DNA of 64,000 bases. Source: Candidatus Kinetoplastibacterium crithidii (GTDB taxonomy: Bacteria > Pseudomonadota > Gammaproteobacteria > Burkholderiales > Burkholderiaceae_B). The stretch lies in assembly GCA_027557655.1 (NCBI GenBank), contig CP064915.1, forward strand, positions 62,001-126,000. Direction: 5' to 3'. The first letter of the stretch is position 1, and each line of letters begins with the position of its first letter. A program made the position numbers and the translations under genes. Below are positions 25,514-34,923 of the stretch, one piece after another. The notes under the pieces are model-generated. The model worked only from the letters and a program-made list of their open reading frames with translations, was not told the origin of the DNA and searched no databases.

Positions 25514-27580
25514 TTAGCTTACTTTCATGCCAGGTAAAGCTCCACTGTTCGGTTCTATTAGATAGATTTTCTTATTTGGGTCTTCTTTATTGCTTGCTGC
25601 TAGGATCATCCCTTCTGAAATTCCAAATCTCATTTTTCTAGGCTTCAAATTAGCAACAAAAATTGTTAGCTTCCCAATGAGTTCGTCAGGAGTATACGAT
25701 GATTTTATTCCTGAAAAAACATTTTTGGTGGAGTTATTATTACCTATATCTAAGGTCAATTGTAGTAGTTTTTCAGAATCTTTTACTTCTTCGCATTTAA
25801 TAATTTTTGCTACTCTTAGGTCTATTTTCATAAAATCTTCTATGCTAATAGATTGGTTTTCTTGTTTATGGTCCATATTTTCAATTGTAGATTGATTATT
25901 TTCAAATAATTTTGTAAGTTGTTCTTTTTCTGCTCGTTGCATAAGATGTTCAAATTCGTTTATAGTTATTGGTAATTTTTGGATATCTTCCCAATTAAAA
26001 TCTTTTGTCATGCCAAATAGTTCTCTAGCTATTTTTCTAGATGTTTTGGGTAATATAGGGCTTAACATTATGGATAAGGCTTTGAATCTAGCTAATGTGC
26101 AAGAGCAAATAAATTGTAGCTTTTTGTAATAACTACAATTATAGGATTCTATTTTCTTTGAGATTTCCCAAGGTTTTTCGTTATCAAAACATTGATTTGT
26201 GTAATCAGCATAAGACATTATTTCTTTAACAGCTTTGCTGTATTCCCGGTCTTCTAAGTTTTTTCTAACTGTTTCTGAGCGCAAGTATATTTCTTGTGAT
26301 ATTTCTTTTTCTTTTTCGTAATAGTTAAGTTTACCACCCAGATACTTTGTTGTTAATCGGCATGTACGACTTGCAATGTTAACATATTTACCTATCAAAT
26401 CACTATTTATCTTCCTTATAAAATCATCAATAGTAAAGTCTATATCCTCTATCTTAGAATTTAATTTTGATGATAGATAATATCTTAGCCATTCTGGATT
26501 TAGGCCTAATTTTAAATATGATAACGGTGAGATTCCTGTGCCACGACTCTTAGACATTTTTTCGCCATTTATAGTAATAAAACCATGGACATTAATTTCA
26601 TCAGGTGTTTTTCTTCCAGAAAATTTTAGCATAGCTGGCCAAAAAAGAGCATGAAAATATATTATGTCTTTGCCAATAAAATGAATTTGTTCTACATTAT
26701 TATTAGGATCTAAAATTTCATCGAAATTAAGATTATGAGTTTTGCAATATGCTTTCATAGAAGCTAAATAGCCAATAGGTGCATCTAACCAAACGTAAAA
26801 ATATTTTTTGGGAAAATCTGGTATTTCTATTCCAAAATATGGGGCATCTCTGGAAATATCCCAATCGTTTAGATTGACATTGGAAGGATCTGACCCCAAC
26901 CATTCTTGTATTTTAGAGAATACTTGATCCTGTAACTTTTTTCTTCCTTGTTTATTTTTGCTCGTAGTCCAATCTATTAAAAAATCAACACATTCTTTGC
27001 TAGATAATTTGAAAAATAAATGTTCAGATGATTTGAATATTGGTGTTGCTTTTGTAAGAGAAGAATAAGGATTTATTAGATCTGTTGGTTTATATGTGGA
27101 CCCACAAGATTCACAAGAATCTCCATATTGATCTTTAGCGTGACATTTAGGACATTCTCCTTTTATATATCTGTCAGCAAGAAACATTTTTTTTAATGGG
27201 TCATAGAATTGATTTACACTTCTTAATTCAATTAAATTATTATTTTTGAGGCAGTTATATATTTCTATGGCTAGCTCTTTATTTTCTTCTGAATCTGTTG
27301 AGTGCCAATAATCAAAAGCGATATGAAATCCATTCAGGTATAATGGTCTTTCTAATGAATAACGAGCTGTTAGTTCTCTTGGAGATATGCCTTCTGCTTC
27401 CGCTTTCAGCATAATAGGTGCTCCATGGGCATCATCTGCTCCAATAAAATATACTTTGTGTCCAGACATTCTCATAGATCTTACCCATATATCAGCTTGT
27501 ATATATTCCATGATATGTCCAAGATGCAAAGAGCCGTTAGCATAAGGTAAAGCAGTGGTAACAAAGAGAGTACGTTGCAT
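25514..27580 (-). CDS. metG: Methionyl-tRNA synthetase
   Basis: Charges tRNA-Met. The 688-aa protein has the HIGH-type motif in YANGSLHLGHIME (residues 13-25), a zinc knuckle CPKCHAKDQYGDSCESCG (about 143-160), KMSKSRGTG (the KMSKS loop, about 340), and a C-terminal tRNA-binding domain (about 580-688) with DLRVAKI and VANLKPRKMRFGISEGMILA split around its usual core. Full length for the long, dimeric class. It is divergent from apbC across 181 bases, the usual proteobacterial neighbour. Confidence 0.97.
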   Translation of the reverse strand: MQRTLFVTTALPYANGSLHLGHIMEYIQADIWVRSMRMSGHKVYFIGADDAHGAPIMLKAEAEGISPRELTARYSLERPLYLNGFHIAFDYWHSTDSEENKELAIEIYNCLKNNNLIELRSVNQFYDPLKKMFLADRYIKGECPKCHAKDQYGDSCESCGSTYKPTDLINPYSSLTKATPIFKSSEHLFFKLSSKECVDFLIDWTTSKNKQGRKKLQDQVFSKIQEWLGSDPSNVNLNDWDISRDAPYFGIEIPDFPKKYFYVWLDAPIGYLASMKAYCKTHNLNFDEILDPNNNVEQIHFIGKDIIYFHALFWPAMLKFSGRKTPDEINVHGFITINGEKMSKSRGTGISPLSYLKLGLNPEWLRYYLSSKLNSKIEDIDFTIDDFIRKINSDLIGKYVNIASRTCRLTTKYLGGKLNYYEKEKEISQEIYLRSETVRKNLEDREYSKAVKEIMSYADYTNQCFDNEKPWEISKKIESYNCSYYKKLQFICSCTLARFKALSIMLSPILPKTSRKIARELFGMTKDFNWEDIQKLPITINEFEHLMQRAEKEQLTKLFENNQSTIENMDHKQENQSISIEDFMKIDLRVAKIIKCEEVKDSEKLLQLTLDIGNNNSTKNVFSGIKSSYTPDELIGKLTIFVANLKPRKMRFGISEGMILAASNKEDPNKKIYLIEPNSGALPGMKVS

Positions 27581-27761
27581 ATAATTATTATAAATTTGAA
27601 GTGTTTCTTGTATTGCCTATGAATAGCATTCATACTTAATATATGATGATAATATATTTTATATTAGATCCTTTGTATTGTTAAATATTTGTTTGCTTAA
27701 TCGTAGATATTTATTCTTATTATAATGATTATTTTTTTTTGAAATTGTGAGTTTATTTTAA

Positions 27762-28841
27762 ATGAGTATAACTGCAGAACAAATTAGAGCAATATTACAT
27801 GGTATAAAAGATCATAATGGTATAGATATTTTAAATAAATACTCTAAGGTTTTTATAGATATAAAAGAAGAATTGGTAATAATAAATTTAGAGTTAAATT
27901 ATCTAGTTAATGAAGCTATAGATGTATTAATCAGAGAAAAAATTATTCATGCTCTTGGTAATTTAGGTGTTTTAAATACATCTATTAATATTAAATACCA
28001 AGTTATTGCACATGTAACTAGTAACTTACTAAAATCATATCCAGATGTTAAGAATATTATTGCAGTTTCTTCGGGTAAAGGAGGTGTTGGAAAGAGCACT
28101 GTTGCTGCTAATCTTGCTTATTCATTAAGCTTATTAGGAGCTAGGGTAGGCCTAGTTGATGCTGATATCTATGGTCCTAGTATTCCTATAATTTTAGGAG
28201 TTAATGATCAACCTGAAATTGTTGATAGTGATAGAATGCTTCCTATTTTAAAACATGGTATTCAAGTAAATTCATTAGGGTTCTTATTGGATTATGATTC
28301 GCCAGCTATATTACGTGGGCCAATGATTACGAAAATATTTGAACAGTTAGTCAGCAAAACCAAATGGTGTGATTTGGACTATCTTATTGTGGATATGCCG
28401 CCAGGAACTGGTGATATCGCACTCAGTTTGGCAAAAAATATTCCTACTGTAGGGGTGGTCATAGTTACGACACCACAAGATGTGTCTTTGATGGACGTTA
28501 GGCGTTGTATAAAGATGTATAAAAAAGTTGGAACTAAAATACTTGGAATTATAGAAAATATGTCTTCTTATATATGCCCTCATTGTATGAATACCAGTAA
28601 TCTTTTTGGTAGTGGTGGAGGCAAGCGTATATCTAAGCAGTATGGTATACCATTAATGGGAGAATTGCCGTTTGATAATTATATTCGTAGTCAGTCTGAT
28701 ATTGGAGAATTTTTAATATTTCATAATCCATCAAATAATATTGCTAATAAATATTTAGATATGTCTATTAGACTATCAAGATATATAGCTCTTTTACCAA
28801 AGAATGATAGGAATGTTTTTCCACCTATAGTATCCAGATAA
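27762..28841 (+). CDS. apbC: Iron-sulfur cluster carrier ATPase (Mrp/ApbC)
   Basis: A 359-aa P-loop ATPase that binds and transfers Fe-S clusters. It has an N-terminal MIP18-like domain (about 1-85), the deviant Walker A SSGKGGVGKSTVAANLA (about 103-119), DADIYGPSIP, VDMPPGTGDI and the cluster-binding CPHC motif (about 272-275). It is divergent from metG and lies 15 bases upstream of tamA. Confidence 0.94.
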   Translation: MSITAEQIRAILHGIKDHNGIDILNKYSKVFIDIKEELVIINLELNYLVNEAIDVLIREKIIHALGNLGVLNTSINIKYQVIAHVTSNLLKSYPDVKNIIAVSSGKGGVGKSTVAANLAYSLSLLGARVGLVDADIYGPSIPIILGVNDQPEIVDSDRMLPILKHGIQVNSLGFLLDYDSPAILRGPMITKIFEQLVSKTKWCDLDYLIVDMPPGTGDIALSLAKNIPTVGVVIVTTPQDVSLMDVRRCIKMYKKVGTKILGIIENMSSYICPHCMNTSNLFGSGGGKRISKQYGIPLMGELPFDNYIRSQSDIGEFLIFHNPSNNIANKYLDMSIRLSRYIALLPKNDRNVFPPIVSR

Positions 28842-28856
28842 TTATAAAAATATAAA

Positions 28857-30755
28857 ATGAATCGTTTTATAATCAAAATATTTATAATTCTACAATTTTC
28901 AATGATGTTTTTTTCATATGCATTTTGTCATACTGAAATCTTAATTGAATCTGAAGATTTGCCTAGAGAAGTTGTAGATGCAACTTTGAATTCTGTTCGT
29001 TCTATTGCTCAGTTAATTGAAGATCAAGATGGAGGAGAGATTAATAGGCTACGACGTAGAGCTTATGATTCTGTTATGACATCTTTAGCATCTGAGGGCT
29101 ATTTTTGCCCAATAGTAAATTTTGATATTAATAATGAAAGTTGTAATGAGAAATGGAAGATAAGTATTACTTCTGGCAAACGAGCTATAGTTTCAAAATT
29201 AAATCTAAGATTTACAGGTCGTATCAGTCATCATGATTATGAAGATCGTATAGAGAAATTAAAGAATAGTTGGGTTCTTCCAGTTGGTAATGTTTTTACA
29301 AATAATAACTGGGCTAGTGCTAAAAAAAAATTATTATACTCTATAACATCTAGAGACTTTTTATTAGCTAAAATAACTAATTCTGAAGCTAAAATAAATA
29401 CAGAAACAGCAGAAGTGGAATTATCATTAGCAATAGATAGTGGCCCACTTGTTTTAACTGGTGCAGTTCACACTCATGGTTTTGTTAAGATTCCACCTAG
29501 TATAGTCTATAGGTACACAAATTATCAACAGAATCAACCTTTTAATCAGGATCTATTAGATGATTGGCAGCAGTATCTGCAGTCAACAAAATTTTTTAGT
29601 GGTGCATTTATAACTATTGACTCAATGCATGATAACCTTTTTAAGAAAAATATTTTTATTAATAGTCATGAAGATAAATACAGTTTATTTAATTTTGATA
29701 ATAACCTAACGATCAATTCAAGTCAGCTTAATTTATCTAATTATGATAATAAAGAAGAGGTTACCTTACCAGTTCATGTAATAGTTATTGAATCACCATT
29801 AAAACAGATGGTGTCTTCTATTGGCATTGATGATGGTGCGGCAGGATTAAGGTTCGAAAGTGTTTATAAGCAAAACATGGTTAAAGATTTTCCAGTTACT
29901 TTGTCTTCTGGAGTTGGAATCGATAGGCTACATAAAAGATTTTTTGTTGATATCAATCTTTTACCACAAGCTAATGGAAAAAGGGATTCTTTTGGAATTT
30001 TGTGGGATACTTCTGATGCGCATGGCTTAAAAGTAACTCGTTCTGCTTTTGGTTTTACAAGATCAAATAATGGGTATAATAGCATTTATCAAGATAAAAA
30101 TAGCATAAGTTATGAAACTAGTTATCACTCTTTATTGGCGTATGATTATATTGAGGTAAAGCATGACTGTAGTTTTTCTTTGCCGACAGTTACTAATACT
30201 TTTTCAGTGTCTCGTTTTAATGTAGATAGTAAATATAATCCTAAGCAAGGTAATATTTCAGCTATGAGTCTAGCTATAGGTTTGTCTTTAAATAAAATTA
30301 GTCCATATGCACGTATAAAATTTAGGTCTCAATATTGGTGGCCTATTTTTAGTAATGGTATTGCTACTTTGAGAGCTGAATTTGGTAAAATTTGGCCATC
30401 TAATAACCAAATATTAATCCCAGACGATTTTGGTTTTCGCATAGGTGGAGCTAGATCTATTAGGGGATATGCTTATCAAAGCATAGGATCTCAAAGAGAA
30501 TTTGCCGTTGTTGGAGCTAGTATGATGTCTGTTGTAAGTGCTGAGTATAATCATTACTTTAATGAAAGATTTGGATTTAGTTATTTTATTGATTTAGGGG
30601 ATGCTTTTAATTTTGTTAATCAGATGAGATTAGCTATGGGCTACGGTATTGGGTTGAGAATTCGGACTCCAGCTGGTCCATTATCATTAGATTTAGCTTA
30701 TAGTCATAGGTATCATGATTTGAAATTACATTTTTCTTTAGGAATTGTATTTTGA
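28857..30755 (+). CDS. tamA: Outer-membrane translocation and assembly protein TamA
   Basis: Omp85-family outer-membrane protein that works with TamB in delivering components to the outer membrane. The 632-aa product has a signal peptide (about residues 1-24, ending FSYAFC-H), N-terminal POTRA-type repeats (about 25-310) and a C-terminal 16-strand barrel with the family loop FRIGGARSIRGYAYQSIG (about 526-543, containing the VRGY/F-type motif) and a terminal aromatic strand LHFSLGIVF. It overlaps tamB by four bases, the usual tamAB operon. Confidence 0.93.
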   Translation: MNRFIIKIFIILQFSMMFFSYAFCHTEILIESEDLPREVVDATLNSVRSIAQLIEDQDGGEINRLRRRAYDSVMTSLASEGYFCPIVNFDINNESCNEKWKISITSGKRAIVSKLNLRFTGRISHHDYEDRIEKLKNSWVLPVGNVFTNNNWASAKKKLLYSITSRDFLLAKITNSEAKINTETAEVELSLAIDSGPLVLTGAVHTHGFVKIPPSIVYRYTNYQQNQPFNQDLLDDWQQYLQSTKFFSGAFITIDSMHDNLFKKNIFINSHEDKYSLFNFDNNLTINSSQLNLSNYDNKEEVTLPVHVIVIESPLKQMVSSIGIDDGAAGLRFESVYKQNMVKDFPVTLSSGVGIDRLHKRFFVDINLLPQANGKRDSFGILWDTSDAHGLKVTRSAFGFTRSNNGYNSIYQDKNSISYETSYHSLLAYDYIEVKHDCSFSLPTVTNTFSVSRFNVDSKYNPKQGNISAMSLAIGLSLNKISPYARIKFRSQYWWPIFSNGIATLRAEFGKIWPSNNQILIPDDFGFRIGGARSIRGYAYQSIGSQREFAVVGASMMSVVSAEYNHYFNERFGFSYFIDLGDAFNFVNQMRLAMGYGIGLRIRTPAGPLSLDLAYSHRYHDLKLHFSLGIVF

Positions 30756-33700
30756 GTGTTTTTCGCCAAAAAATCCGTAATTTTTTTAGTTGGATGCTAC
30801 CGATATTTTCCATTTTTATAGCTGTTATATGTGGTATGGTTTTTTGGGTTGTTTGTTCTAACAGTGGTAGCAAAATGCTAGTCAACGTTGTTGCTAATTA
30901 TTTTGGAGGTAGAGTATCTATTGTTAACGGTACAGTTGTTGATGGTTTGAATTTAAAAGACCTTCATTTAAATGTTTCAAATTCAGAATTAGAAATAGCA
31001 GACCTACATATTAATATAAAATTAGAGTCTTTGTTCAGAGGTATTTTTAAGATTGCTGATTTGTCAATTTCTTCCTTATGCGTAGAAGTATTGGAAGATA
31101 GACAAAATACAAGTAGATATAAACATATGTTTACATCAGATAACAAATTTTTTTTTCCTATAGAAGTAGATAATATTAGTATAGAAAATATTTTTTTTAA
31201 ATATAGCAATCAATCTTTTGGTGATATTAAGTTAAGCAAACTATTTGCTAATTTTAAGATTGATCAAAAGAAATCATTATTTTCTATAAATAATTTAGAG
31301 CTTAAGACAAATAGATTTGATAGTGATTTAACTGGATATTTAGTATTTGAAAATCAAAAGTCTACCATATTTAATTCAGAATTTAGATTTAAAAATAAAA
31401 ATAATAGTATTACGAGTACGGAGGATTATACGTATGGTTTTTTAAATCCTGCTTTATTCGATTCTTCAGTACAAGTGACAGCTAGTGGCTCTTTCGACCA
31501 AATTATTATTTCTATCAATGCTGAGAATAATGAGATGGTAGCTAATAGTGCAATTGTTTTACGAAAACAATCAGGTTTTGTAATTAAGAAAGTAAGTATT
31601 GATTTATATCAATTTAAGGATTCTGGTTCTGTTTCTTTGGTAGCAAATAATATAAACAATGAATTAGTAAATGTTAATCTTTCTCTATCTAGTTTAGATA
31701 GTAGTCTTTTTTTTATAGGAGATATTCCTAGAATCATAATAGGTCTTAATTCTGAGGTCAAAATAGATTTTAATAATAATGAAACAATAGATGTTAGTGT
31801 TGATTTTATAATCGATGATTACAGTAAATGGGGTGATAGCCCAATGAAGGGTTATTTCGGAATTGGATTTAAAATTTTTAATAATGTTAATTATCTTAAT
31901 TTTTTAGATATTTTAGAAAGATATAGTCTTATTAATAAGCTGAAAGGTTCTATAACTATCGGGTCTAATAACGTAGAGATTAATAGTGATACTAAAATTA
32001 ATAAAAATATTTTGAGTATTAGGGCTTTAATGCCTGATATTAAGAAAATCTGGTACAAGTTTAGTGGTGCTATTGATATGCAAATTAACTTGTCAGGAGA
32101 CTTATCTAACTATCGTGGAGAAATTAAAGCTTATTTTGATAGAGTAAGATTTAGTGATTTTTATAAATGGAAAGATCTAGAAATACAAACAGATTTTAAA
32201 GGTGCTCGTAATAAAGCTAAGAACATAGATTGGGATCTAGATATTTCAAGATTAGATATTAAATTAGATAATGTTAAGGTAACTCTTATAGATGTATTAA
32301 CTTTCAAGTTGTTTATTAAAAATTATTTAGAGTGGCATTGGTCAGTTGATCAATTCAATATGATTTTTGAATCTATTGGTAATGGCAAAATTCTTTTTAA
32401 TAGCAAAAATTCTAGAGGTACACAGAATGGTTGGGAAACAATCGGACAATTTAAAAATTCAGTGTTTGATAGTTCTGTGTTTTTAGATCTTGCAAAAATT
32501 CTTGGTATAAGTCTCACTTTGCCTAAAATTGAAAGAGATATGCCTGATAATTCAAAGAAAATGTTTATGTATGGCAGTTGGAACGTTCAATATGGGCAGA
32601 ATTTATCTGGTAGTATTTCTTTAAGGATTTATGAAAATGATGATAAAGAAAAATCAGATCAAGTATTTTTATTGGATATAAATCTAGAACATATCAAAAA
32701 TATAACGAATAAATTTGATATGTTACTAAAAATACAAGATCCAAACATTGGAATATTTGATGGTTTTTGCTCTATGTTTTTTGATGTTGATTCGAGAGGT
32801 TTTCCAATTTTAGATAAAGAAAAAATTTTTGTAAAATTAAATGCTGATATAACAGATTTATCTATATTAAATTATTTTTTGAAAGATAATATAGAAATTG
32901 GCGGTGCCACAAAAAGCAATATAGAAATAAATGGTTTTGTTGATAAAGAATTAATTGTTAGTGGTTTTATTAATGGTGAGAAGTTAAAACTAATTAGGGT
33001 TGATGATGGAATCAGACTATTAGATGGTAGTTTAGATGCTGATTTATCAAATAGTCAGCTTATCATAAAGCGTCTTTTTTTTCCTGCTAATCATAGAGTG
33101 ATACCGCAAGATATTCGTTTGCGTGACCATCTAACATTGATAAATAAGAATGTCACAGAAGGTTATATTTCAGCTAGTGGTAATGTAGACTTTTCTTCTA
33201 ATTATAGTAGAGTAGAATTTGATGTGAAGCAATTTCCTATTTTGCAGCGTTCAGATTGTTATGCTGTTATTTCAGGTAGATTGTTTACAGATTTATTTTA
33301 TAAAAAAATATATGTTGGTGGAAAGTTGCTAATTGACACAGGATTGGTATGCCTAGATTCTTTTAGAACCTATTCTTATTTAGATGATGATGTAAAATTA
33401 GATTCATTCGTAATTGAACCATATAAAGAGAATTCTAGAAATATAGAAGTAAAATCTGATCTAGTTCTTGATTTAGGAAATAGATTTTATTTGACAGGAC
33501 TGGGGTTTGATACAGGTTTATTAGGTTCACTTAGATTATCTCTTAAAAATGATGGTCGTTTTTCTTGTTTGGGTACAGTTACGGCCTCGGAGAATGGGGT
33601 AATAGAAGTTTATGGCCAGAGATTAAGTTTTAATAGAGGAAATCTTACTTTCCAAGGACGCATAGATAATCCATTAATTGATGTTGAGGCTGTTAGATTA

Positions 33701-34207
33701 GGAAAACAAGTCGAGCCTGGTGTGAAAATATCAGGTACGTTACAACATCCCATTATAGATTTAATTTCTTACCCTAATGTTAGTGATGTTGAGAAAATTT
33801 CATGGCTGTTGCTTGGGAGAGGTCCGGATGAACAAACTATGGATATTAGTTTTTTGCTTTCGGTAGGAGCTGCATTTTTGAGTGGAGGGCAACCTTTTTA
33901 TCGGCAATTTGGATTGAGTGGTTTTGATATCCGTAGCGGTTCAATTGGTAAATCTGGCAGTATTTTACCAGATCACATAGTAGCTGGGGGTATTAATAAA
34001 GATAATTATAATGATTTTCCAACACAGTTTGTTGTTCTAAGCAAACAATTTGCTAATGGTATAAATTTAAGTTTAGAACAATCTCTAGTTGCTAGTGAAA
34101 CAGTTGCTAGGATTAGCTATAGACTTTCTCGTCGTTGGTCTTTTGATATGAAAGGCGGTTCTGTAAATGGAGTTGCTTTTATTTACCGAACTTTTTTTGA
34201 TGACTAG
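30752..34207 (+). CDS. tamB: Translocation and assembly module protein TamB
   Basis: A 1151-aa AsmA-like protein anchored in the inner membrane by one segment (about residues 13-38) and spanning the periplasm as a long beta-taco implicated in phospholipid transport. The C-terminal DUF490 domain is recognisable (GTVTASENGVIEVYGQRLSFNRG split around residue 950, then SGTLQHPIIDL and SWLLLGRGP). The start is TTG 30752 overlapping the tamA stop (TTGA). The first internal ATG would cut into the membrane anchor. It is somewhat shorter than E. coli TamB (about 1259 aa). Confidence 0.92.
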   Translation: MSVFRQKIRNFFSWMLPIFSIFIAVICGMVFWVVCSNSGSKMLVNVVANYFGGRVSIVNGTVVDGLNLKDLHLNVSNSELEIADLHINIKLESLFRGIFKIADLSISSLCVEVLEDRQNTSRYKHMFTSDNKFFFPIEVDNISIENIFFKYSNQSFGDIKLSKLFANFKIDQKKSLFSINNLELKTNRFDSDLTGYLVFENQKSTIFNSEFRFKNKNNSITSTEDYTYGFLNPALFDSSVQVTASGSFDQIIISINAENNEMVANSAIVLRKQSGFVIKKVSIDLYQFKDSGSVSLVANNINNELVNVNLSLSSLDSSLFFIGDIPRIIIGLNSEVKIDFNNNETIDVSVDFIIDDYSKWGDSPMKGYFGIGFKIFNNVNYLNFLDILERYSLINKLKGSITIGSNNVEINSDTKINKNILSIRALMPDIKKIWYKFSGAIDMQINLSGDLSNYRGEIKAYFDRVRFSDFYKWKDLEIQTDFKGARNKAKNIDWDLDISRLDIKLDNVKVTLIDVLTFKLFIKNYLEWHWSVDQFNMIFESIGNGKILFNSKNSRGTQNGWETIGQFKNSVFDSSVFLDLAKILGISLTLPKIERDMPDNSKKMFMYGSWNVQYGQNLSGSISLRIYENDDKEKSDQVFLLDINLEHIKNITNKFDMLLKIQDPNIGIFDGFCSMFFDVDSRGFPILDKEKIFVKLNADITDLSILNYFLKDNIEIGGATKSNIEINGFVDKELIVSGFINGEKLKLIRVDDGIRLLDGSLDADLSNSQLIIKRLFFPANHRVIPQDIRLRDHLTLINKNVTEGYISASGNVDFSSNYSRVEFDVKQFPILQRSDCYAVISGRLFTDLFYKKIYVGGKLLIDTGLVCLDSFRTYSYLDDDVKLDSFVIEPYKENSRNIEVKSDLVLDLGNRFYLTGLGFDTGLLGSLRLSLKNDGRFSCLGTVTASENGVIEVYGQRLSFNRGNLTFQGRIDNPLIDVEAVRLGKQVEPGVKISGTLQHPIIDLISYPNVSDVEKISWLLLGRGPDEQTMDISFLLSVGAAFLSGGQPFYRQFGLSGFDIRSGSIGKSGSILPDHIVAGGINKDNYNDFPTQFVVLSKQFANGINLSLEQSLVASETVARISYRLSRRWSFDMKGGSVNGVAFIYRTFFDD

Positions 34208-34302
34208 TGTTCTTATTGTAATTAATACGATAAAGATATTTTGAATATTTTTTCTTGTTCAGATCAATAAGCTCACGAGTGTATAAATATATTTTAATAA
34301 TT

Positions 34303-34866
34303 ATGAGTATTAAGAGTGATCGTTGGATTCGTGCTGCTGGAAAAGAGGGAATGATTTGTCCATTCGAGCCTTATTTGGTAAACAAAAATCAAGGGCGTCG
34401 TATTGTTAGTTATGGCACTAGTAGCTACGGATATGATGTGCGTTGTGCAAAAGAATTTAAGATTTTTACAAATATTAATCATGCTATAGTTGATCCTAAT
34501 GCTTTTGATGAGAAATCTTTTGTAGATTTTTATGGTGATGTATGTATTATCCCTCCTAATTCATTTGCTTTGGCAAGAACCATAGAGTATTTTCGTATTC
34601 CTCGTAACATACTTACTATATGTTTAGGTAAAAGCACTTATGCTCGTTGTGGAATTATCGTTAATGTAACTCCTTTAGAACCTGAATGGGAAGGGCATGT
34701 AACACTAGAGTTTTCTAATACTACTCCTTTGCCAGCTAAGATATATGCTGGTGAAGGTTGTGCCCAGATGTTATTTTTAGAAAGTTCTGAAACATGTGAA
34801 ATATCATATGCTGATCGTAGTGGTAAATATCAGAAACAAACTGGTGTTACTTTACCTAGGTCTTAA
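34303..34866 (+). CDS. dcd: dCTP deaminase
   Basis: Trimeric enzyme converting dCTP to dUTP, the precursor for thymidylate. Starting at ATG 34303 (MSIKSDRWIR) gives 187 aa, matching the family. The open frame upstream to 34255 has no homologous sequence. Active-site regions GKSTYARCGIIVNVTPLEP (about 110-128) and EFSNTTPLPAKIYAGEG are intact. Together with thyA and folA at 37-38 kb it covers the route from dCTP to dTMP except dUTPase and kinase. Confidence 0.95.
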   Translation: MSIKSDRWIRAAGKEGMICPFEPYLVNKNQGRRIVSYGTSSYGYDVRCAKEFKIFTNINHAIVDPNAFDEKSFVDFYGDVCIIPPNSFALARTIEYFRIPRNILTICLGKSTYARCGIIVNVTPLEPEWEGHVTLEFSNTTPLPAKIYAGEGCAQMLFLESSETCEISYADRSGKYQKQTGVTLPRS

Positions 34867-34923
34867 TTTTTTATTGTTTTTTGTGATTTGATTCATTAGT
34901 TAAATTGTTTAGGATATATTCAC

